DNA of 28,430 nt from positions 1 to 28,430 of IMG/VR virus record IMGVR_UViG_3300020411_002586. The stretch is one strand, 5' to 3'. Positions 6,187-13,799 of this stretch are shown piece by piece. Source of the stretch: a virus. Every line of letters starts with the position of its first letter. The first letter of the stretch is position 1. The position numbers were made by a program, and so were the translations under genes. A model generated the notes under the pieces. The model did no database searches and was not told the DNA's origin. It saw only the letters and a list, made by a program, of their open reading frames with translations.

Positions 6187-7162
6187 AAATAAAAGAGTTT
6201 TAATAATCGATGCGTTGAACATGTACTTACGTGCTTATATTGTCGACCCCAGCTTGTCAAGACACGGACAGCCAATTGGTGGGCTAAAAGGATCGCTTAA
6301 AATCCTTCAGAAACTAGTTCGCACCACAAAGCCTGATAATGTTATTATAGCATGGGATGGACCTGATGGTTCAAGAAAGCGCAAGACGATGGACAAGAAT
6401 TACAAGCAAGGTCGTAAACCTATTAGACTTAATCGTGCTTTCCACAATTTGACTGATGATGAAGAAGTGCAGAATAAAATTTGGCAACAAAGTAGACTTA
6501 TTGAATACATTAATGAGATGCCGATTGCACAAGTTATGATTGATCAAGTTGAAGCTGATGATGTTATTTCATATGTTTGTAATATGCCTCACTACAAAGA
6601 CTGGCAGAAAATTATTGTATCGAATGACAAAGACTTTATGCAGCTATGTGGAGAGCAAACTGTTTTATGGAGGCCAACAAAAGATGAAATTTTAAACACA
6701 AAAAGAATTGTTGAACAAACGGGCGTACATCCCACAAACATGGCACTAGCACGCGCAATCATTGGCGATGCCTCTGATAATTTACCGGGTGTCAAGGGTG
6801 TTGGCTTCGGGACAGTATCTAAAAGACTCGCTTTTCTTGGCGAGGAAGGAACCTATACCATAGATGATGTCATTGAGCATTGCGAAGAAATGCTTGAAGA
6901 AAGTAAGTTAAAGGTTTACAGCAATATCGTCGAAAATAAAGAACTAATTGAGCATAATTATAAAATGATGCAATTATATGCTCCACAAATGTCAATTCAA
7001 TCAAAGACATTTGTAAAAGATTCGATTGAAAATTTTGAGTTTACTTTTAATAAAACTGGCATTTTGAAGATGATGATTGATGATGGATTTGGTGAATTAA
7101 ATTGGGAAGATCTCAAGACTTCCTTAAACAAGATCATTAGCGATCGTGTTGACGCGGCCTGA
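6170..7162 (+). CDS. 5'-3' exonuclease / flap endonuclease, T4 RNase H-like
   Basis: 330 residues, close to T4 RNase H (305). This FEN-family enzyme removes RNA primers and 5' flaps during lagging-strand synthesis. The acidic metal cluster is in place: D14 (LIIDALNMYL), D63 (IIAWDGPDG), E128-A-D-D131, D153 and D155 (SNDKDFMQL), then GDASDNLPGVKG (199-210), which starts the helix-three-turn helix that grips DNA, with K+ and DNA contacts. The C-terminal 110 residues are helical. It is last in the UvdE operon and is followed by a short hairpin. A second ATG 6 bases downstream (6176) could be the true start. The T4-like call is by motif and length. Confidence 0.88.
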   Translation: MNMKSENKRVLIIDALNMYLRAYIVDPSLSRHGQPIGGLKGSLKILQKLVRTTKPDNVIIAWDGPDGSRKRKTMDKNYKQGRKPIRLNRAFHNLTDDEEVQNKIWQQSRLIEYINEMPIAQVMIDQVEADDVISYVCNMPHYKDWQKIIVSNDKDFMQLCGEQTVLWRPTKDEILNTKRIVEQTGVHPTNMALARAIIGDASDNLPGVKGVGFGTVSKRLAFLGEEGTYTIDDVIEHCEEMLEESKLKVYSNIVENKELIEHNYKMMQLYAPQMSIQSKTFVKDSIENFEFTFNKTGILKMMIDDGFGELNWEDLKTSLNKIISDRVDAA

Positions 7163-7178
7163 TAACTTAGCCGTTTTT
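7155..7178 (+). terminator. Weak rho-independent terminator candidate
   Basis: CGGC (7155-7158) and GCCG (7170-7173) form a short stem, extendable by one G-U pair, with an 11-base loop that includes the stop codon of the nuclease gene, followed by five T (7174-7178). It has the same design as the ssb terminator (short GC stem, 11-base loop) but is weaker. Confidence 0.4.
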
Positions 7179-7181
7179 ACC

Positions 7182-7209
7182 TTGACTTTAGGTGAATGAA
7201 TGTTATACT
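7182..7209 (+). promoter_or_regulatory. Sigma70 promoter for helicase/RNR operon
   Basis: TTGACT (7182-7187), 16-base spacer, TATACT (7204-7209) with an extended -10 TG (TGTTATACT). The helicase start is at 7236, giving a leader of about 20 bases containing AGGGG. Confidence 0.75.
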
Positions 7210-7235
7210 TATAAACACAGAAATGTAGGGGCAGA

Positions 7236-8624
7236 ATGCTATCAGAAAAAGTAGATTTCGGAAGATACGGTAAAGCGTTTCAAGAAGGGTTGGTTCAACT
7301 AATATTTGAGGATCGACCCTTCGCTGATCAGATTACCGAAGTATTAGATGTTAATTTTTTAGAGCTTGAATATCTAAGGATTTTTGTTACCAAGATCTTA
7401 CGCTATCGAACCAAATATGCAAAGCACCCATCATCAGATGCCATTGTTACCATTTTGCGTACCGAACTTGATGGTGAAGATGAAGCGGTACGAGAGCAAG
7501 TTAAAGAATACTTTACAAAAGTACAAGCCAAAGAGGTAACTGATACTGATTATATCAAAGAGACATCACTAGAATTCTGCAAAAAACAAAAACTTAAAGA
7601 AGCCATGATGGAGTCTGTTGGTTTACTTCAGTCGTGTTCGTTTGATGAAATTTCAACTGTTATCAATGATGCCTTAAAGCTTGGTTCAGACAATAATTTT
7701 GGTTATGATTATTTGGTTGATTTTGAAGAACGATTCAAGCCAAAATTTAGGAAACCAGTCACGACCGGTTGGGCTGAAATTGACAAGATCACAAGCGGCG
7801 GCTTGGGTAAAAATGAATTAGGCGTTGTAATTGCTCCAACCGGTGCAGGAAAATCTATGGCACTTGTTCATTTGGGAGCCCAGGCAGTCAAAGAAGGCAA
7901 AACAGTCGTACACTACACACTCGAACTACAGGACACTGTTGTAGCATCTAGATATGATAGTTGTCTAACCGGCTACCCATTATCAGAATTAAAAAGTTTT
8001 AAAGATGAAATTTATGACGCAGTTAAAGACATTGATGGTAGATTAATTGTTAAAGAGTATCCAACTAAATCAGCTTCTACAAACACTATTAAGACACACT
8101 TGTCTAAGCTACATAAAAGAGGTATAAAGCCCGGTTTGGTTGTTATTGATTATGCAGATTTGCTTAAGCCTGTAACTGTACGTAAAGAAAAACGAAATGA
8201 ATTAGAATCAATTTATGAAGAATTAAGAGCTATATCGCAAGAATTTGAATGTCCTGTGTGGACAGCCTCGCAAACAAATCGGTCTGGATTAAACGCAGAG
8301 GTGATCACGATGGAGCAAATTTCTGAAGCTTTTAACAAATGTTTTGTCGCTGATTTTATATTTACAATTTCGCGTACTATTGAGGATAAACAAAAAAATC
8401 AGGCAAAAATGTTTATCGCTAAGAACAGAAATGGGCCCGATGGGATTATATACGATCTATTTATGGACACATCAAACGTGAGTATTAGAATGCTGCCAAA
8501 AATAATTCCGTCAACTTCCCCCAATGGCGGCACTATACCACTGAATCCTGTGCAAAATTCGGCTGCTGTACAGAAAAATCATTTACAAAGCCGATACGAA
8601 AAGTTCAAAACCAGAAGGAAATAA
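7236..8624 (+). CDS. DnaB/gp41-type replicative DNA helicase
   Basis: 462 residues, close to T4 gp41 (475) and E. coli DnaB (471). It unwinds DNA at the fork as a hexamer and normally works with a primase. The N-terminal 160 residues are helical. The RecA-like motor follows VTTGWAEIDKITSGGLGKNE, with Walker A APTGAGKS (200-207), HYTLEL (motif 1a with its Glu, about 226-231), Walker B LVVIDYADLL (301-310) and a motif-3 Gln at TASQTN. The arginine finger region lies in the last 100 residues. A low-complexity Pro/Asn segment precedes a basic tail ending RRK. The ribonucleotide reductase gene begins 5 bases after its stop. No primase is in the window. Confidence 0.88.
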   Translation: MLSEKVDFGRYGKAFQEGLVQLIFEDRPFADQITEVLDVNFLELEYLRIFVTKILRYRTKYAKHPSSDAIVTILRTELDGEDEAVREQVKEYFTKVQAKEVTDTDYIKETSLEFCKKQKLKEAMMESVGLLQSCSFDEISTVINDALKLGSDNNFGYDYLVDFEERFKPKFRKPVTTGWAEIDKITSGGLGKNELGVVIAPTGAGKSMALVHLGAQAVKEGKTVVHYTLELQDTVVASRYDSCLTGYPLSELKSFKDEIYDAVKDIDGRLIVKEYPTKSASTNTIKTHLSKLHKRGIKPGLVVIDYADLLKPVTVRKEKRNELESIYEELRAISQEFECPVWTASQTNRSGLNAEVITMEQISEAFNKCFVADFIFTISRTIEDKQKNQAKMFIAKNRNGPDGIIYDLFMDTSNVSIRMLPKIIPSTSPNGGTIPLNPVQNSAAVQKNHLQSRYEKFKTRRK

Positions 8625-8628
8625 TTAC

Positions 8629-10593
8629 ATGAGAACAATCGACAACATTAGAAAATTTAAATTATCAGACACATTCATAGACCAATACACAGACAAAGAA
8701 GTGCCATGGGGTCCTTTAGGGTATGTAACTTTTAAACGTACCTATTCGCGACGTCTAAATGAATTTGATCCAGAGGCTGAAGGCTCTGAAGAGTGGTTTC
8801 AAACCTGTCGTCGAGTTATCGAAGGTATGTTCAACATGCAGAAGCAACATGTTTTTCAGCTTGGACTAGAGTGGAATGATAATAAGGCTCAAAAGACAGC
8901 TAAGGATGCGTATGATCGATTGTTTAACTTAAAATGGACCCCACCCGGTCGTGGATTATGGATGATGGGTACTAAATTTATTGAAGAGCGGACGGCCGCT
9001 GGTCTTTTTAACTGCGCCTTTAGATCCACCAAAGACTTATCAACTAAGGGCGGCTACCTGTTTGCGTGGATGATGGATGCTCTTATGGTCGGTATTGGGG
9101 TTGGATTTGATACTCTTGGCGCCAATAGTGTAACAATCGCTGAACCTCAGTTTACTAACGATACTCACATTATTGATGATTCACGCGAAGGATGGGTGCA
9201 CTCTGTTAAACTTTTGTTGGATGGTTATTTCTTTGGCTCACAGGTTCCAAAGTTTGATTATTCAAACATCAGGGAATTAGGAGCACCGATAAAAGGTTTT
9301 GGTGGCACCTCTTCTGGACCCCAACCTTTGATTGAGCTACATCAAAATCTGAGAGAGCTATATGACGCTAAGATTGGGCAACAAATTAGCTCGGTGGATA
9401 TTGTCGATACTGAGAACTTGATTGGTCGCTGCGTCGTATCCGGCAATGTGCGGCGTTCCGCCGCTCTCGCTCTTGGATCACATGACGACTTTCATTATCT
9501 TGAAATGAAAAATGACCAAGAAAAATTATACCACCACCGTTGGGGCTCAAACAATTCATTCCACGCAGTTGTGGGTATGGACTATCAATGGCATGCAGAG
9601 CAGTCACAGAAGAATGGTGAGCCGGGATATATCTGGCTTGATAATGCTCGCACCCGCGGACGTATGGCCGATCCTCCACGTGACGATGATAGAAGCGTAA
9701 TGGGGTTTAACCCGTGTGTAGAACAACAGCTTGAAGATGCAGAACTTTGTTGTCTAGTTGAAACGTTTCCAGCAAAACACGATACGTATGAAGATTATTT
9801 AAAGACACTTAAAATTGCTTATTTGTATGGCAAGACCGTAACCCTATCAAACACACATTGGCCAGAAACGAATGCTAAGATGTTAAAGAACCGTCGCATC
9901 GGACTTTCTCAATCTGGTGTGATCCAAGCATTCAACAAACACGGACGCCGAGAAATGCTCACATGGTGTGACAAGGCGTATAGTTATGTACATCAGCTTG
10001 ATGAAGAATACTCAGATTGGCTATGTATCCCTAAATCGGTCCGCATGACGTCTATCAAGCCGTCTGGAACAGTATCGCTGCTAAATGGAAGCACGCCGGG
10101 AGTCCATTTTCCGGAAGATGAATACTACATCAGACGCATTAGGTTCTCAAAATCTAATACAATGCTTGACACTCTAGCTGAAGCAGGTTATAATATCGAA
10201 GATGACAAATATTCGCCAAACACTGTGTGTGTTGAATTTCCAGTTCATGAAAAATATTTTATCAAAGGAAAGAAAGATGTAAGCATGTGGGAACAACTTG
10301 AGATCGCTGCCCAATACCAACATTACTGGGCAGACAACTCAGTTTCTATTACCGTTACTTTCAAGCCCGAAGAGGCTCCACAAATTAAGAGCGCTCTTGA
10401 AATGTACGAAACAAGATTAAAGGCTGTTTCGTTTTTAAAGTACGAAGAAACGGGATACGAACAAGCTCCCTATGAAGCTATCACGAAGGAAAGATATGAA
10501 GAATTATCTGCCGGCATCAAGCCAATTACTCGATTTAAGTCAGCATCCGGCAGTGGTACCAAGTACTGCGATGGCGAATCCTGCACCATTTAG
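8629..10593 (+). CDS. Adenosylcobalamin-dependent (class II) ribonucleotide reductase
   Basis: 654 residues, in the range of monomeric class II enzymes of the Lactobacillus leichmannii type, which reduce ribonucleotides to deoxyribonucleotides through a B12-derived thiyl radical. The reducing pair is C129 (FNCAF) and C374 or C375 (ELCCLVE). The radical site is NPCVE (361-365), with N361, C363 and E365. The phosphate-binding KPSGTVS segment occurs near residue 482. The swinging C-terminal cysteines are C647 and C652 (CDGESC). No effector-cone domain or separate small subunit is seen. The host must supply cobalamin. A thioredoxin that could re-reduce it is at 19139. A consensus promoter lies inside its 3' part (10166-10194). 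Confidence 0.93.
   Translation: MRTIDNIRKFKLSDTFIDQYTDKEVPWGPLGYVTFKRTYSRRLNEFDPEAEGSEEWFQTCRRVIEGMFNMQKQHVFQLGLEWNDNKAQKTAKDAYDRLFNLKWTPPGRGLWMMGTKFIEERTAAGLFNCAFRSTKDLSTKGGYLFAWMMDALMVGIGVGFDTLGANSVTIAEPQFTNDTHIIDDSREGWVHSVKLLLDGYFFGSQVPKFDYSNIRELGAPIKGFGGTSSGPQPLIELHQNLRELYDAKIGQQISSVDIVDTENLIGRCVVSGNVRRSAALALGSHDDFHYLEMKNDQEKLYHHRWGSNNSFHAVVGMDYQWHAEQSQKNGEPGYIWLDNARTRGRMADPPRDDDRSVMGFNPCVEQQLEDAELCCLVETFPAKHDTYEDYLKTLKIAYLYGKTVTLSNTHWPETNAKMLKNRRIGLSQSGVIQAFNKHGRREMLTWCDKAYSYVHQLDEEYSDWLCIPKSVRMTSIKPSGTVSLLNGSTPGVHFPEDEYYIRRIRFSKSNTMLDTLAEAGYNIEDDKYSPNTVCVEFPVHEKYFIKGKKDVSMWEQLEIAAQYQHYWADNSVSITVTFKPEEAPQIKSALEMYETRLKAVSFLKYEETGYEQAPYEAITKERYEELSAGIKPITRFKSASGSGTKYCDGESCTI
10166..10194 (+). 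promoter_or_regulatory. Perfect consensus promoter inside the RNR gene
   Basis: TTGACA (10166-10171), exactly 17 bases, TATAAT (10189-10194): all twelve positions match. It lies 400 bases before the Cys-rich peptide and 630 before the GroES-like gene and could transcribe them independently of the helicase/RNR operon. The bases encode MLDTLAEAGYNIE, so chance within coding sequence is possible. Confidence 0.5.
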
Positions 10594-10601
10594 GAGGGAA
10601 G

Positions 10602-10835
10602 TTGAAAAATTTTAATCACCTATTTGAGAAGCAAGAGTTAATTATTAATTGTAAGCAAAGAGACACAAGCCGATGCCAGTGGAGACCTACCGGCAATATC
10701 AAGGCCACGGCCGGCGACAATGTTTGTGTCTCCTTGGTATGCGCAGCATGTGACGCACGAACTAGCGTGTTTTTGGATCATATGCAATATAAAAATCACG
10801 AAAAGATATTACTAAAGGAGATAGATAATGTTTAA
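10602..10835 (+). CDS. Small Cys-rich protein, possible zinc binder
   Basis: 77 residues from a TTG at 10602 preceded by AGGAGG (10592-10597), only 4 bases away. The spacing is short, but there is no better start in frame. Cysteines occur as C17, C25, then C42, C47, C50 in CVSLVCAACDA, an arrangement that could bind zinc. Resemblance to small conserved phage proteins is only general and no family is recognised. It sits between the RNR and GroES-like genes and overlaps the latter by 8 bases, so the two are co-translated. Confidence 0.6.
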   Translation: MKNFNHLFEKQELIINCKQRDTSRCQWRPTGNIKATAGDNVCVSLVCAACDARTSVFLDHMQYKNHEKILLKEIDNV

Positions 10836-11106
10836 ACCCGTCAACAGGTATGTGTTGATCAACAATCGCAAACCAGTAGTTGAAAACGAAACACCAATGG
10901 GTATTTTATTGCCTGATGATTACAAGCCAACTGAAGAACGATACACTAGTTATAACGTACTCGACTGGGCGGATGATATCAGGTTTGACCTTGATAATAC
11001 CGATTCCATTATAGTCGATAACAGTATGATTGAAGAAATTACTGTGGATAACTCGACATATTCTATTGTGCAAGATAATTATATTGTAGGGATTATACGC
11101 AAATAG
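10828..11106 (+). CDS. Divergent GroES/gp31-like co-chaperonin
   Basis: 92 residues, the size of GroES (97). The start KPVNRYVLINNRK matches the first beta strands of GroES (RPLHDRVIVKRKE). It is followed by a 16-residue Glu/Pro segment ending MGILLPDDY (24-32), which corresponds to the mobile loop whose hydrophobic tripeptide docks on GroEL. The ending SIVQDNYIVGIIRK resembles the last GroES strands (VLIMSESDILAIVE). The middle (residues 40-70) is diverged and rich in Asp. It would cap a GroEL ring during folding of phage proteins, as gp31 does for the T4 capsid protein. A phage GroEL is encoded at 25141. An AAAGGAG site precedes the ATG. The assignment is by pattern, not by strong identity. 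Confidence 0.65.
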   Translation: MFKPVNRYVLINNRKPVVENETPMGILLPDDYKPTEERYTSYNVLDWADDIRFDLDNTDSIIVDNSMIEEITVDNSTYSIVQDNYIVGIIRK

Positions 11107-11118
11107 GAAAAACATTAA

Positions 11119-12024
11119 ATGGACAAGAACTTTTACAACGAAGCTTCCGCAGCGCGCCTAGGCTGGGATCCGTCGTGGTTTGGCGAAAGATTTTTTGATG
11201 ATAGGCTGACAAGAGCAGTTAAAAAATATCAAAGGTCAAAGGGGCTTTCGGCCGATGGCATGTGCGGTCCTGCCACTTTTCGTCGTTTGTGGACTGACAG
11301 GCAAGAAAACATTGATGACCATGTACCTGAAACTAAAGAATACTCAAACTATATCGTTTACAATGGAAATTTTACAGCAATCGATTGGGACAAAGTGGTA
11401 TTGTGGTCCGAGCCCGGCGCACCAAAGGCTCGAAAGGGAACGTACTACGATTATACCGGTCGCCCAAAACGCAAGATTAGGTATTTTGTAAACCACTGGG
11501 ACGTGTGTTTAAGTTCTCGTTCGTGTCAAAGAGTGCTAGACAGAAGAGGTATATCTGTACATTTCTTAATCGATAACGATGGCACCATTTACCAGACTAT
11601 GGATATGCAACATGCTGCATGGCACGCTGGTTCTGAAAGAACCAACAGACCATCAATTGGTGTTGAGATTACCAATGCTTATTATCCTAAATATCAAAAT
11701 TGGTATAAGAGGCATGGCCACGGTGAGAGACCAGTCATTGACAAAGCTTTTGTCAACGGTAATGAAATAGGTCCATTCTTAGGGTTCTATCCTAAACAAC
11801 TAGAAGCTCTCAAGGCTCTTTGGAAAGCTGTGGGCGATGCGACCGGGATCCCGCTTCAAACACCAGAAAATCAATTCGGCAATACTTCAAAAAACTACGA
11901 GCAGCACGTTGCATATGGCAAGTACGAAGGGATTGTTAGTCACTATCACATAAGCAAAAATAAGATAGACTGTGCTGGGCTTGACATCAAATCAATGATC
12001 GATGAGATAAAAGAAGATACTTGA
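11119..12024 (+). CDS. N-acetylmuramoyl-L-alanine amidase with peptidoglycan-binding domain (endolysin)
   Basis: 301 residues in two modules. Residues 5-60 form a PG_binding_1-type domain (FFDDRLTRAVKKYQRSKGLS, then DGMCGPATFRRLW). Residues 120-290 are an Amidase_2 (PGRP/T7 lysozyme-like) domain cutting the amide between MurNAc and L-alanine. Zinc ligands are probably H126 (VNHWD), H277 and C285 (SHYHISKNKIDCAG), with the H-x7-C spacing of T7 lysozyme (H122, C130), and H169 in AAWHAG. There is no signal peptide, so export would need a holin or another route. None is recognised nearby. The stop codon lies inside the TTGACA of the next promoter. Confidence 0.9.
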   Translation: MDKNFYNEASAARLGWDPSWFGERFFDDRLTRAVKKYQRSKGLSADGMCGPATFRRLWTDRQENIDDHVPETKEYSNYIVYNGNFTAIDWDKVVLWSEPGAPKARKGTYYDYTGRPKRKIRYFVNHWDVCLSSRSCQRVLDRRGISVHFLIDNDGTIYQTMDMQHAAWHAGSERTNRPSIGVEITNAYYPKYQNWYKRHGHGERPVIDKAFVNGNEIGPFLGFYPKQLEALKALWKAVGDATGIPLQTPENQFGNTSKNYEQHVAYGKYEGIVSHYHISKNKIDCAGLDIKSMIDEIKEDT

Positions 12025-12049
12025 CATTGATATCTATTTGAGATATAAT
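12021..12049 (+). promoter_or_regulatory. Perfect consensus promoter placed at a start codon
   Basis: TTGACA (12021-12026; includes the endolysin TGA stop), 17 bases, TATAAT (12044-12049). The next ATG is at 12055, only 6 bases after the -10, where transcription should begin. An inverted repeat ATATCT (12030-12035) / AGATAT (12041-12046) overlaps the -10. Confidence 0.85.
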
Positions 12050-12054
12050 GTCCT

Positions 12055-12909
12055 ATGGTGCTTGAATATCCAAACATTGTGGTTGGCTCTAGTTTAGATG
12101 CTGTAATGTTCGCATACATCAACAACTATCCGTTATTTTTTGAGTCAGGAAAGAGACCCTTCAGGTTTGACTATCTGCAGCCTGATATGCAATTAGATTT
12201 TTTAAAACTGGCCCGGGCCGGCCCAAAAAGTTTAACGACACTTGACGGACAAAAGCTGGTTGGCATATCCCACGAACTTCTTTGGGAAAGATTACTGTTC
12301 ATTATGTCAATTGTTGGAAATGTGCCATTGTCTGATATGTGTAAATCAATTAGATATGACGCGTCAAAAATTACCTGCTTTAACGAATATTCAAAAATAG
12401 CAGAAGTTGCGTATAAAAAAATGTACAATTTTAAACAAGACGATAAAAAAAGCACTTTTTTGTGCCGCGATTGGATAGCATTTAATAGTGGCGGCAAGCA
12501 TGAGATAGACTTAATCGAGACAACTGACCAGTTTGTAAACCAAATCTGGTTTTATCCTTCTGATAGGATTTGTGGTAAAACCAAAGTTAAAGATGCCTGC
12601 GCTATTTCATTTATTGATAAAGAACACGTTAACGATTTTGAATTTAGTCAAACTATGGCCAGATTTAAGATTGTAAAAGATATGAAAGATAGAGGCATGA
12701 AGGGGTTGTTAAGTAGTTACGGACCCAATGGCAAGCCGAAACACTACGATTTTAAAACCTCTATTATCTCTCGCTCAATAGAACATCACGGACCTATTGT
12801 GTGCTTTGATGAGCACGACATACCTGTGAGTGTTCCAGATTTCGACAAGATGCTTAATCAACTGAACAAAAGTTCCATGAAGTATTGGAAAATATTGAGG
12901 CACCTATGA
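12055..12909 (+). CDS. Conserved phage protein of unknown function, predicted leaderless
   Basis: 284 residues, not assigned to a characterised family. The N-terminus YPNIVVGSSLDAVMFAYINN has the beta strand, small-residue turn and helix of a dinucleotide-binding fold, but the glycine motif (VGSSLDA) is not canonical. The rest mixes aromatic-rich strands (DQFVNQIWFYPSDR) and a conserved-looking FKTSIISRSIEHHGP segment. No Shine-Dalgarno sequence precedes the ATG, and a perfect promoter ends 6 bases upstream, so a leaderless message is predicted. The next internal Met (about residue 18) would remove the conserved-looking first strand. Its end overlaps the following gene by 4 bases (ATGA), which suggests a two-component function. 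Confidence 0.75.
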   Translation: MVLEYPNIVVGSSLDAVMFAYINNYPLFFESGKRPFRFDYLQPDMQLDFLKLARAGPKSLTTLDGQKLVGISHELLWERLLFIMSIVGNVPLSDMCKSIRYDASKITCFNEYSKIAEVAYKKMYNFKQDDKKSTFLCRDWIAFNSGGKHEIDLIETTDQFVNQIWFYPSDRICGKTKVKDACAISFIDKEHVNDFEFSQTMARFKIVKDMKDRGMKGLLSSYGPNGKPKHYDFKTSIISRSIEHHGPIVCFDEHDIPVSVPDFDKMLNQLNKSSMKYWKILRHL

Positions 12910-13799
12910 GCCAACACATGCACCTTGCCGGAATAATACCGATTGCTAATTTTAATGATACATTCGATATGCCTTATCCATGGTTTATGTTACCTGTTGA
13001 TAATGGTTTTTCTATGATACAGAAATCAGTTTTTGAATGCGCTATAGCTGGCTGTCAGACAATATGGATTGTTGCCAATGACGATATTGCTCCAATCATC
13101 AAGCACCACATTGGCGAATGGGTGTATGATCCTGTTTATTACTATCGCAAAGAAAAGTTTTACAAAGATAAAAGAAAAGAGATACCAATATATTATGTCC
13201 CTGTTCATCCCAAGGACCGCGACCGCCGTGACTCGTATGGCTGGTCCGCTTTGTACGGTATGCACTCGGCGTGGTATGTTTCACAGCGATTATCTAAATG
13301 GATTACGCCTGAAAAATACTATGTATCTTTTCCACACGCAGCATTCAATATCTACACACTGAGGGAACACCGGCCAATGATTAACCATCACAGTAATAAT
13401 TTCTTTCTGACCAGCGGCGGAAGTACGATTAAAAATAATGAGTACTTGTCGTTCACCATGTTTGGTGAAGATTTTAAGAACTGTCGTCGACATGTTAATT
13501 CTGAGACAACTAAAACATTTTACAATACTGAAGTTGGCGAAAAATATCCCTCAAAAAAATTGCCAATTAATGAAAGGTGGTCCGCAAGAAGTTTTGATAT
13601 AGAAACTGTCTTTTCGCAGGTTGACGAAACTAATTCATATAGGCATGATCTTGAGTGGTTCCATTCGCTGGAAAATTGGGACAACTACCGCAATTTTATG
13701 TCTAGTGAAAACTTTATACAAAAGCCTTCAGATTCCTTGACAAAGGCTCACAAACATAATATAATATGTAATGAAGAGGGGTACATCAATGAACAATAA
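12906..13799 (+). CDS. Nucleotidyltransferase-like conserved phage protein
   Basis: 297 residues from ATG 12906, chosen over an upstream ATG (12885) because it forms the ATGA overlap and has a GAGG site 6 bases upstream. The opening LAGIIPIANFND, then MPYPWFMLPVDN and CAIAGCQTIWIVANDD, resembles the GT-A/NTP-transferase pattern (hydrophobic strand, start-codon-like PV residues, helix, then IVxND). It continues with IPIYYVPVHPKDRDRRDS and KYYVSFPHAAF. The glycine-rich GxGxR nucleotide loop of sugar-nucleotidyltransferases is missing, so activity is uncertain. It is coupled to the preceding unknown gene, and its 3' end carries the dnaE promoter and overlaps dnaE by 11 bases. DNA or surface glycan modification is one possible role (inference). 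Confidence 0.6.
   Translation: MSQHMHLAGIIPIANFNDTFDMPYPWFMLPVDNGFSMIQKSVFECAIAGCQTIWIVANDDIAPIIKHHIGEWVYDPVYYYRKEKFYKDKRKEIPIYYVPVHPKDRDRRDSYGWSALYGMHSAWYVSQRLSKWITPEKYYVSFPHAAFNIYTLREHRPMINHHSNNFFLTSGGSTIKNNEYLSFTMFGEDFKNCRRHVNSETTKTFYNTEVGEKYPSKKLPINERWSARSFDIETVFSQVDETNSYRHDLEWFHSLENWDNYRNFMSSENFIQKPSDSLTKAHKHNIICNEEGYINEQ
13737..13765 (+). promoter_or_regulatory. Perfect consensus promoter for dnaE
   Basis: TTGACA (13737-13742), 17 bases, TATAAT (13760-13765), inside the 3' end of the preceding gene. Transcription would start near 13772, excluding the ATG at 13771 and supporting translation from ATG 13789 with a 17-base leader holding AGAGGGG. Confidence 0.85.

Noticed and set aside
12441-12465. 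A-run/T-run inverted repeat resembling a terminator in the gene at 12055
   Set aside because: It lies within an intact coding frame, its stem is A-T only, and it encodes ordinary residues (KKSTFLC).
13771-13788. Upstream ATG start for DnaE
   Set aside because: It lies at the predicted transcription start, and the AGAGGGG site is inside it. ATG 13789 is used instead.
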